Shown: positions 1 through 6,109 of the stretch, one piece after another
Layout: every line of letters begins with the position of its first letter
Position numbering within the stretch: position 1 is the first letter of the stretch
Assembly: GCA_018895675.1 (NCBI GenBank)
Contig: JAHIOG010000590.1
Location: 1 to 6,813 of the forward strand
Reading direction: 5' to 3'
DNA: 6,813 bases
Source of the DNA: a bacterium
Lineage (GTDB): Bacteria > Fidelibacterota > UBA2242
Position numbers and translations under genes: made by a program
The notes under the pieces: model-generated
The model's database searches: none
The model's input: only the letters and a program-made list of their open reading frames with translations
What the model was told of the DNA's origin: nothing

Positions 1-518
1 AATCCAACTCAACCATTCGCCAGGATTTTCGCATATCCCATATTGTAGAAATTGCTGATATAAAGAATACGATTAATATCACGTATGCAAATTCGGATCG
101 TAGCGATCGGATTACAGACCGTGTGCCCGGATACCAGTTTAATGAATCGAGTACATCTATGTTAGCCTTCGGAATAAATTCAAATTTTCCCTTCCCCTTG
201 AAAACAAATGTAAAGTTTAGTACAAATACTACTAAAAGTACGCTGGTTGAAAACCCGTATGAATTATTTACTATGATGTTAAGAGGCAGGTATGAATTCT
301 TCGACGGTAAATTAGCGACTGAACTGGGGCACAACCTGACCAGCGGTTCCGGTATGATCGATTTTACCAAGAACAACGTTTTTACGGGTGGTATGTACCG
401 GTTTTTGGAAATGCACCAGCTGCGCTGGAGACTGCGCTACAGCTTGCTGAATGATCGATTGAGCGGCGAAACATTCAGCGACCTGAGCTTCATGGTCAAT
501 TATACATTGTTATTTTAA
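1..518 (+). CDS. Outer-membrane beta-barrel protein, C-terminal part (5' end outside window)
   Basis: The reading frame is open from base 3 with no stop until TAA at 516-518, giving 171 visible residues; the GTG at 123 is internal, not a believable start, because the same frame runs off the left edge. The protein alternates polar and hydrophobic residues in short stretches (for example NTINITYA, KTNVKFST, LRWRLRYSLL) separated by polar turns rich in N, S, T and G, as in transmembrane beta strands. It ends in DLSFMVNYTLLF: alternating residues with a terminal Phe, the classic signal recognised by the BAM machinery. I infer an outer-membrane barrel; substrate and family cannot be named from this fragment. 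The cyclase gene follows after 20 bases, so the pair is probably co-transcribed. Confidence is high for a real gene and moderate to high for the barrel call. Confidence 0.8.
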   Translation, partial: SNSTIRQDFRISHIVEIADIKNTINITYANSDRSDRITDRVPGYQFNESSTSMLAFGINSNFPFPLKTNVKFSTNTTKSTLVENPYELFTMMLRGRYEFFDGKLATELGHNLTSGSGMIDFTKNNVFTGGMYRFLEMHQLRWRLRYSLLNDRLSGETFSDLSFMVNYTLLF

Positions 519-538
519 CTCAATAAACAGTTGTGTAA

Positions 539-2800
539 ATGAAAAAAGGTGCAATAAAAAAAACTGCATGGGGACTTCTCATTGCTGTTATATTTTCTGT
601 TCTTGTCTCCTTTATGTTAATTCTTGGATTATTCCGGGGATCGGAACTTAAATCACTGGATTTCAGGTTTCGCTGGCGGGGACCTCAGGATGTTTCCCAT
701 TCAGATCTGATTATAGTAGCGATTGATCAGCAGACGTTTACCGCCTGTAGGGATCGCTATCACTATCCACGGGAATATTATGCCACGCTGATTGATAATT
801 TGAATGAAGTTGGTATCCGGCGGATAATGTTTGATATTCAGTTTACCGAACCGGATATGAAAAATCCTTTGGGCGATTCCATTCTCGCTGATGCTGTTCG
901 CCGAAACGAAAATATCATTCTTGCCGGGAAAATAGACCGCGTACAAACACCGGCCGGTATTTATGCTTATCCCAATGAACCGATACCCGTACTTTTAGAA
1001 ACCGGCAGAGAGTGGGGAGTTGTAGGAGAGTTACAAGACCCCGACGGTTTTCTGCGACGCTATTCTATCTTTGAATCCTATCAGAATAATAAGTTTATTT
1101 ACACCATAGGTTCAAAAGTCCTTTTTGCCGAGAAAGGTGTTCCTGGAAACGCTCAATACAGTTTTAATAACGGCTATTTTACATTTAAGGATTCAACCGG
1201 GGAAGAGGTAATACGGTTATTGGGACACCGTAGCAGCCTTGGGTTTGAACAAACGTTTCTGATTAATTATTATGGACCTGCCGGTACGATTCCGACTTAT
1301 TCAATGTCGAGCGTTTTAGACGATGCGGATTTTGATTTAAGAGACGAAGAAGATACCGATTATATGGAACTCTTTAAGAAAAATTCTGTATATCCCTATG
1401 AATTACGATTGGCTTTACTTTCCGATTCCACCTTGCAGATGGATGCGTTTACAGCATTAGCGCTGGGCGATACCGCCAGTGTGGATGCTATATTGGATCA
1501 ATTGAATCCATTCAAAGATAAAATCGCTCTGATCGGGGTTTCCATTGAGGAGCTGCACGATAATAAACTCACTCCGTTTTATAATTATGGTGGCGTTCGG
1601 AAACAAACCCCCGGTGTAGAAACACATGCTCATGCTATTCAGACGATGTTGGACGGTAATTTTATCAAAACCCTGCCATTCTATCAGAATATCATCATCA
1701 TTTTTGTAATTGGAATATTAACGTCTTTGATTGTCAGTATAGTCCGACCGGCACTCGGTGGATTGTTTTCAGCCGTACTTGCCGGCGCTTATGTAGCAGG
1801 CTTAATATGGATATTCATTGAGAAAAACACCTGGATTTACATGATTCCGGTTGTTGTCATTATTTTGGTGAGTTATGTAAGCAATGTAGTTTATCAGTTT
1901 ATATCGGAACAGAAGGAGAAGAAGAAAATCAGGGGTATGTTCCAGACCTATATGAGCCCAAAAGTGTTGAAATATCTTGAAGATCATCCCGACGCATTCA
2001 GTCTTTCCGGTGAGAAACGTGAAGCTACAATGTTCTTCTCCGATGTTGCCGATTTTACGACAATTTCCGAAAGTCTTTCAGCCGAAGAATTATCGGTAGT
2101 TTTAAATAAATATCTATCACCTATGACAGACATTCTGATGTCTTATGATGGGTATGTCGATAAATATGAAGGTGACGCCATTATGTGTGATTTTGGTGTG
2201 CCTATGGAAGACCCGGATCATGCCTGGAAAGCCTGCTTTGCTACGCTTGACCAACAGGCAGCTCTCGTTGATATTCGTAAAGAGATTAAAAAGGCTCACG
2301 GTGTTGATATATATGTCCGAATGGGTGTGAATTCCGGTATTGTCAGCGCCGGGAACATGGGCAGCGCTCAGCGATTCCAATATACGGTGATGGGAGACGC
2401 GGTGAACCAGGCCAGTCGGTTTGAAGGCGCCAATAAACAGTATGGTTCCTATATGATGATTGGCGAAGAAACCTATAAACGAGCCAAAGATAAAATTGAA
2501 GTTAGAATATTGGACAGACTGGTTGTAAAGGGCAAGTTGATACCAATTACAGTTTATGAACTGATGGCTAAGAAAGGCGAATTGACGAACGACCAGTCGC
2601 TGATCCAGGCATATTTTACAAAAGGGATTGAACTGTATTGGGACACGCAATGGGATGAGGCAATCGAACAGTTTCAACAGTCAATTAACGTTACCGGCGA
2701 TGATCCGCCATCAAAAGTATTCATCAGACGTTGTAAGATTTTTAAGGAAAATCCGCCCGGCGACGATTGGCAGGGTGAGTTTATTATGACGACAAAATAA
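539..2800 (+). CDS. CHASE2-domain membrane adenylate cyclase (class III)
   Basis: A 753-residue sensor enzyme likely to make cAMP from ATP at the inner membrane. Order: transmembrane helix about 10-32; extracytoplasmic CHASE2 domain about 35-375 (LKSLDFRFRWRG, IIVAIDQQ, MFDIQF, KIALIG, PGVETHAHAIQ are family landmarks); three membrane helices about 382-402, 405-427 and 432-455; short basic linker; class III cyclase domain about 493-676; C-terminal TPR-like helical tail about 686-753. Catalytic residues are present: metal-binding D502 and D546, substrate-selecting K542 and T616 (the Lys/Thr pair of CyaB1-type adenylate cyclases), and transition-state N623 and R627. The Gly usual in the first metal motif is Asp (D505). 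An acidic stretch at 261-279 lies in a long loop of CHASE2. The start is fixed by an in-frame TAA at 536-538; no Shine-Dalgarno site is visible. The signal sensed by CHASE2 is unknown for the family. Confidence 0.94.
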   Translation: MKKGAIKKTAWGLLIAVIFSVLVSFMLILGLFRGSELKSLDFRFRWRGPQDVSHSDLIIVAIDQQTFTACRDRYHYPREYYATLIDNLNEVGIRRIMFDIQFTEPDMKNPLGDSILADAVRRNENIILAGKIDRVQTPAGIYAYPNEPIPVLLETGREWGVVGELQDPDGFLRRYSIFESYQNNKFIYTIGSKVLFAEKGVPGNAQYSFNNGYFTFKDSTGEEVIRLLGHRSSLGFEQTFLINYYGPAGTIPTYSMSSVLDDADFDLRDEEDTDYMELFKKNSVYPYELRLALLSDSTLQMDAFTALALGDTASVDAILDQLNPFKDKIALIGVSIEELHDNKLTPFYNYGGVRKQTPGVETHAHAIQTMLDGNFIKTLPFYQNIIIIFVIGILTSLIVSIVRPALGGLFSAVLAGAYVAGLIWIFIEKNTWIYMIPVVVIILVSYVSNVVYQFISEQKEKKKIRGMFQTYMSPKVLKYLEDHPDAFSLSGEKREATMFFSDVADFTTISESLSAEELSVVLNKYLSPMTDILMSYDGYVDKYEGDAIMCDFGVPMEDPDHAWKACFATLDQQAALVDIRKEIKKAHGVDIYVRMGVNSGIVSAGNMGSAQRFQYTVMGDAVNQASRFEGANKQYGSYMMIGEETYKRAKDKIEVRILDRLVVKGKLIPITVYELMAKKGELTNDQSLIQAYFTKGIELYWDTQWDEAIEQFQQSINVTGDDPPSKVFIRRCKIFKENPPGDDWQGEFIMTTK

Positions 2801-2816
2801 TCCGGTAAATACCGGG
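2801..2816 (+). other. Small hairpin just after the cyclase stop codon
   Basis: CCGGT at 2802-2806 pairs with ACCGG at 2811-2815 around a 4-base AAAT loop, with a possible T-G pair outside. It has no T tract of its own and lies about 7 bases before the larger terminator-like stem. It may protect the 3' end of the cyclase message or help the terminator; a stem this short can also arise by chance. Confidence 0.35.
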
Positions 2817-2822
2817 AACTAT

Positions 2823-2862
2823 AATGGGTAGATGGTCGTATGAAAACAGTCTACCCATTTTT
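2823..2862 (+). terminator. Probable intrinsic terminator after the cyclase gene
   Basis: AATGGGTAGA at 2823-2832 is perfectly complementary to TCTACCCATT at 2850-2859, a 10-bp stem with a 17-base loop, and T continues to 2862 (five T in a row, two within the stem). It lies 22 bases after the cyclase stop and before any signal for the next gene, where a transcription end is expected. The stem has only four G-C pairs and the T tract is short, so termination may be partial. Confidence 0.65.
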
Positions 2863-2881
2863 ATATATCCGAGCGGGTACA

Positions 2882-2889
2882 TAGATTTG
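2882..2889 (+). promoter_or_regulatory. Candidate Bacteroidota-type -7 promoter box upstream of the porX-like gene
   Basis: TAGATTTG matches the TAnnTTTG -7 element of Bacteroidota housekeeping promoters. It sits just after the terminator and about 83 bases before the porX-like start, so it is in the right place to begin the downstream operon. I see no TTG at the expected upstream distance, and an eight-base match with two free positions is not rare in AT-rich DNA, so this is a weak call and depends on the organism being related to Bacteroidota. Confidence 0.3.
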
Positions 2890-2893
2890 TAAG

Positions 2894-2971
2894 ATGAAAA
2901 AACTTATTGGTTGGAAGTTAGATTCAACTACATTACATACGATATACAAGAAATTATTAGCCGGGATGTGA
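2894..2971 (+). CDS. Possible 25-residue leader peptide before the porX-like gene
   Basis: ATG at 2894 opens 25 codons ending in TGA at 2969-2971, and the next base starts the ATG of the porX-like gene, giving TGAATG with no gap. The peptide begins MKKLIGWKLD and ends YKKLLAGM; it is basic and resembles no family I know. There is no clear Shine-Dalgarno site (only GTAAG just upstream), and if the TAGATTTG box is a promoter the transcript would begin almost at this ATG. It could be a translated leader that couples ribosomes into the next gene, or a chance frame; a frame this short is common by chance and only the exact junction makes it worth recording. Confidence 0.25.
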   Translation: MKKLIGWKLDSTTLHTIYKKLLAGM

Positions 2972-4540
2972 ATGATGGGAATAAAAAAAGGTAAAATATT
3001 ATGGGTGGATGATGAAATCGATCTCTTGAAAGCCCATATACTGTTTCTTAAAAGCCACGCTTTCGACGTCACACCGGTATCAAATGGAAATGACGCCGTC
3101 AAACTGGTGTCGGAAACGAATTATGACCTGGTGCTTCTGGATGAGATGATGGCAGGCAAAGACGGGCTGACGACCCTGGCTGAGATCAAGGATATCAAAC
3201 CGGGACTGCCGGTGATCATGATTACCAAGAATGAAGAAGAAAGTCTGATGGAGAAAGCTATCGGTCAGAAGATTACCGATTATCTGACCAAACCCGTAAA
3301 TCCCAGTCAGATTCTCATGGCTTGTAAAAAGGTTCTGGAAAAGCAACGAATCTCTTCCGAGCATGTAACCCGTAATTACATGGAAGAATTCCATGCGATT
3401 TCTCGACGATTATACAATGATTTGAGTAGTAAAGACTGGATTGAAATTTATAAAAAACTGGCTAACTGGGATATTGAGTTTGACGATCATCCCGATCTGG
3501 GGTTGAATGAAACTCTTGAAAGCCAGGTCCGTGATTGCAATATTGAGTTCGGTAAATTTTTAGATAAACACTATGCCGATTGGGTCAATGAAGATCCACA
3601 CTTTCGACCGGCACTGTCGCCGGATATAATCCGGAAATTTGTATTTCCCCGTCTCAAAAATAAGGAAAAAGTACTTTTTATTGTTATTGATTGTATGCGT
3701 CTGGATCAATGGCTGACCTTTGAGCCTCTACTCTACGATTTTTATAATATTGCGACGGATTATTATTTTTCTATTTTACCCTCTGCGACGCCCTATTCCA
3801 GGAATTCTATTTTCAGTGGTATGTTTCCGGATGATATCCAGAAGAATTATCCTGATATATGGGAGAAAGATGGAGAAGACGAGTTATCCATGAACCGGCA
3901 TGAAGCTCAAATGCTCAATAAGCTTGTTATGGAAGACTGCCCGGATTTACACCGTAATGTAAAATACATTAAAGTTCTGGATTCAAATTCCGGCTGGTCG
4001 GCGGATAAAAAACTCTCAACCTATCTTGAGAATCCGTTCATCGCACTGGTGATAAATTTTGTTGATGTGTTGGCGCATCGCCGTTCTGATTCAGAAATTT
4101 TAAGAGAGATTGTCTCCAATGAAGCCAGCTATCGCTCTGTCGTTAGAACCTGGTTTAAACATTCCTGGATATATTCGGTGTTGAAAAAATTTGCCGGGTA
4201 TGATTTTACTGTTATTATAACCAGCGATCATGGCAGTATTCGGGTTCAAAACGATGTGAAAGTAATCGGCGATAAAGAAACCTCGCCTAATATTCGCTTC
4301 AAGTATGGTAAAAATTTAAACGTTCATCAAAAATATGCTCTGTTAGCAAAAGAACCTGAAAAATACCGGTTGCCGAATCTGGGGATTAATACGAATTACC
4401 TGTTTGCCAAAGAAAACTTTTATTTCGTATATCCGACGAACTATCATAAATTCCAGTCCCATTACCGGGACACATTTCAGCACGGTGGAATGTCAATGGA
4501 AGAGATGATTTTACCGATTGTGACACTGACGCCAAAATAG
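2972..4540 (+). CDS. porX: PorX-like response regulator: receiver plus PglZ/alkaline-phosphatase-superfamily domain
   Basis: The 522 residues match PorX in length and layout. Receiver about 7-122: acidic pair D13/D14, predicted phosphoacceptor D57, T85 and K107 (TKPVNPSQI is a PorX hallmark). A helical linker (about 125-230) leads to an alkaline-phosphatase-superfamily domain (about 233-520) with the expected zinc ligands and nucleophile: D240, T273 in SATPYSRN, D365 and H369 in FVDVLAH, D419-H420, and H504 in HGGMSMEEM. In Bacteroidota, PorX is phosphorylated by the kinase PorY, works with SigP to control type IX secretion, and its enzymatic domain cleaves cyclic and linear oligonucleotides. 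I see the architecture; secretion control here is inference, since no kinase, sigma factor or secretion gene is in the window. The usual Pro of the receiver MPG turn is Ala61. The start could be Met1 or Met2 (ATGATG); TGA directly precedes, and no ribosome site is visible. It heads the tsaE-accD operon. Confidence 0.9.
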   Translation: MMGIKKGKILWVDDEIDLLKAHILFLKSHAFDVTPVSNGNDAVKLVSETNYDLVLLDEMMAGKDGLTTLAEIKDIKPGLPVIMITKNEEESLMEKAIGQKITDYLTKPVNPSQILMACKKVLEKQRISSEHVTRNYMEEFHAISRRLYNDLSSKDWIEIYKKLANWDIEFDDHPDLGLNETLESQVRDCNIEFGKFLDKHYADWVNEDPHFRPALSPDIIRKFVFPRLKNKEKVLFIVIDCMRLDQWLTFEPLLYDFYNIATDYYFSILPSATPYSRNSIFSGMFPDDIQKNYPDIWEKDGEDELSMNRHEAQMLNKLVMEDCPDLHRNVKYIKVLDSNSGWSADKKLSTYLENPFIALVINFVDVLAHRRSDSEILREIVSNEASYRSVVRTWFKHSWIYSVLKKFAGYDFTVIITSDHGSIRVQNDVKVIGDKETSPNIRFKYGKNLNVHQKYALLAKEPEKYRLPNLGINTNYLFAKENFYFVYPTNYHKFQSHYRDTFQHGGMSMEEMILPIVTLTPK

Positions 4541-4545
4541 AAATT

Positions 4546-5010
4546 ATGATTGTTCTTGAAACTTGTTCGGCAAATGAAACGGAAGAGCTTGGAGAAAAAT
4601 TGTCGGCTCTTTTAACGAAAGAGTCAGTTGTCGCATTTATTGGAGATTTGGCAACAGGAAAGACGACAATGATACGGGGTATTTGCAGAGGGTTGGAAAT
4701 TCAGCAGCAAGTTGAGAGCCCAACATATACATTGGTGAATGAATATGATGGTGACATTCCGATATATCACATTGATTGCTACCGGGAAGATCGAATAGAA
4801 GAGTGGATTGAGTTGGGCATTAATGATTATTTTTACGGTGACGGAATAACCCTGGTGGAATGGGCGGATACAATCGAAGAATTAATTCCCGATACGGCTA
4901 TCCGGATTCGGATGAACCATAGAATTGATAGAAATAATTGCCGGGGGATTCACATTCAGGCGCCGCCGGAAATTGAACGGCAATTGGAACAACGAATAAA
5001 GATCAGTTGA
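4546..5010 (+). CDS. tsaE: tRNA t6A biosynthesis ATPase TsaE
   Basis: The 154-residue P-loop ATPase acts in the cytoplasm with TsaB and TsaD, and its ATP cycle is needed for repeated rounds of threonylcarbamoyl transfer to A37 of ANN-decoding tRNAs. Visible motifs: Walker A GDLATGKTT at 33-41 (the family usually has GDLGAGKTT, so A36-T37 replace Gly-Ala while G38, K39 and T40 are kept); SPTYTLVNEY at 58-67; HIDCYR at 75-80; and the VEWAD signature at 104-108. Length is typical. The start lies 5 bases after the porX-like stop with no Shine-Dalgarno site, which suggests translational coupling, and tsaB begins 4 bases after its stop. A porX-tsaE neighbourhood is also familiar from Bacteroidota genomes. 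The identification is secure. Confidence 0.96.
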   Translation: MIVLETCSANETEELGEKLSALLTKESVVAFIGDLATGKTTMIRGICRGLEIQQQVESPTYTLVNEYDGDIPIYHIDCYREDRIEEWIELGINDYFYGDGITLVEWADTIEELIPDTAIRIRMNHRIDRNNCRGIHIQAPPEIERQLEQRIKIS

Positions 5011-5014
5011 ATCG

Positions 5015-5677
5015 ATGAATATTTTAGGTATCGATACATCTACGGATAATTGCAGCGTCGGATTAGTCCGGGATGGTGTCGTTATTAGGAAGAAATCCGA
5101 ACGGGGACGGTCGATGGCATCAGAAAGGCTTATATCTCTCATCGATGAAGTTATCGTTGAAATGATACTGGCAGACCAAATTGACGCGATTGCCGTGAGT
5201 ATCGGTCCGGGTTCTTATACAGGATTGCGGATTGGCTTGAGTACAGCCAAAGGATTAGCCCTGCCGGGACAGCTGCCGGTATTACCGGTACCGACGATGG
5301 CAGTTCTGGAAAGTGTGGCGCGGCGGGACATTGATTCCGATATGGTTTTACTGATTAAATCTCACCGTGATCTGGCATATCATATTCGATCAAACAGGGA
5401 ATGTTTTTTGGATTTGAAAGAAATGACAGTAAACTATAATTCTTTTTCAGAAATTTTTGAAAAATATAAAGACATATCGATGTTTGTCAGTCCTTCGATT
5501 GTTGAATTCCCAACCGGGAAACAGGTACATACAATATATCCGGAAGGTGATCATGTCGCATTATTAGCGCATCGTCATTATGAGCAATTGATTTCTCTTA
5601 GTAAACCCGATTTGGAACCGCTTTATTTCAGTGAATTTGAGGCGAAAAAATGGACGCCGCAGCCGCAATCCGGATAA
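5015..5677 (+). CDS. tsaB: tRNA t6A biosynthesis scaffold protein TsaB
   Basis: A 220-residue ASKHA-fold protein that dimerises with TsaD and is needed for t6A37 modification; it is not itself the transferase. The N-terminal half is canonical: MNILGIDTSTDNCSVGL at 1-17, ASERLISLIDEV at 35-46, and the family signature SIGPGSYTGLRIGLSTAKGL at 62-81. The C-terminal part is poorly conserved, as usual, and ends with the typical DLEPLYFSEF (199-208). The central motif usually resembling IDARRxEVY reads IKSHRDLAY (114-122), losing the Asp-Ala-Arg. It starts 4 bases after tsaE without a clear ribosome site, and its last 28 bases overlap rimI in another frame, so the two are almost certainly co-expressed. 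TsaD and TsaC must be encoded elsewhere. Confidence 0.95.
   Translation: MNILGIDTSTDNCSVGLVRDGVVIRKKSERGRSMASERLISLIDEVIVEMILADQIDAIAVSIGPGSYTGLRIGLSTAKGLALPGQLPVLPVPTMAVLESVARRDIDSDMVLLIKSHRDLAYHIRSNRECFLDLKEMTVNYNSFSEIFEKYKDISMFVSPSIVEFPTGKQVHTIYPEGDHVALLAHRHYEQLISLSKPDLEPLYFSEFEAKKWTPQPQSG
5639..5642 (+). promoter_or_regulatory. Shine-Dalgarno site of rimI inside tsaB
   Basis: GAGG sits 7 bases before the ATG at 5650, within the 3' coding sequence of tsaB. It supports the rimI start at 5650 and therefore the 28-base overlap, and is one of only two clear ribosome sites in the window. Confidence 0.65.
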
Positions 5678-6102
5678 GACGAGCCAATGAGCGGGATATC
5701 GGAGAGATCATGATCATTGAAAAAATGTCATTCACTACTCCCTGGGCGGTTGATTTTTTTCGGGGTGAATTGTATAATCCGGTTAGTTTTTTTTATATTA
5801 TTGAGGTTCGGAAATTGTTAGCCGGGTATATTATATTCTGGATTTTGAAAAATGAAGCCCATATTGCCAATATTGCCATTCATCCTGATTGCAGGAAGAT
5901 AGGGTGTGGCGAGTACCTGTTGCGATGGGCAATTGAGCGTTGCCGGAAAAAAGGAGTAGCGACGATTACATTGGAAGTGAATGAAAAAAACAACGCAGCC
6001 CGAAATTTGTATGATAAAATGGGGTTTAAAATCGTTGGTAAAAAAGCGAAATATTACGAAAATAACGATAATGCTTTGATGCTGACTCGATTTTTAGAAT
6101 GA
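5650..6102 (+). CDS. rimI: Ribosomal-protein S18 alanine N-acetyltransferase RimI-like (GNAT family)
   Basis: A 150-residue GNAT enzyme that transfers acetyl from acetyl-CoA to a protein N-terminus; in enterobacteria the target is Ala1 of ribosomal protein S18. The acetyl-CoA loop is RKIGCG at 82-87 (pattern R/Q-x-x-G-x-G/A), after the beta-strand HIANIAIHPD. E109 in TLEVN and Y121 in NLYDKMGF have the spacing of the general base and general acid in Salmonella RimI (E103 and Y115). The end, KKAKYYENNDNALMLTRFL, fits RimI's usual tail. Position next to tsaB supports RimI over a generic GNAT, because the pair is widespread in bacteria. The start is backed by GAGG 7 bases upstream; the first six residues (MDAAAA) are an extension before the usual IRIRRA beginning. 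The substrate here is inferred from the family. Confidence 0.92.
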   Translation: MDAAAAIRIRRANERDIGEIMIIEKMSFTTPWAVDFFRGELYNPVSFFYIIEVRKLLAGYIIFWILKNEAHIANIAIHPDCRKIGCGEYLLRWAIERCRKKGVATITLEVNEKNNAARNLYDKMGFKIVGKKAKYYENNDNALMLTRFLE

Positions 6103-6104
6103 GG
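6101..6104 (+). promoter_or_regulatory. Shine-Dalgarno site of accD overlapping the rimI stop
   Basis: GAGG begins at the second base of the rimI TGA and lies 5 bases before the accD ATG at 6110. It fixes the accD start and ties its translation to the end of rimI. Confidence 0.65.
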
Positions 6105-6109
6105 TTTTT

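Noticed and set aside
123..518. A short complete gene beginning at GTG 123
   Set aside because: The same frame is open back to base 3 with barrel-like sequence, so the GTG is internal to a larger protein cut by the window edge.
2117..2677. Antisense open frame of 186 codons opposite the cyclase catalytic domain
   Set aside because: It lies entirely within a clearly conserved coding region on the other strand, has no recognisable motif, and is rich in His, Phe and Asn, as expected from reversed codons of the cyclase.
2851..3394. Two antisense frames (2851-3102 and 3080-3394) opposite the porX-like receiver
   Set aside because: They overlap the conserved receiver coding sequence and show no family signature; the part in the intergenic gap adds nothing recognisable.
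4882..5142. Antisense frame of 86 codons across the tsaE-tsaB junction
   Set aside because: Both plus-strand genes are firmly identified and the antisense frame has no motif or upstream signals.
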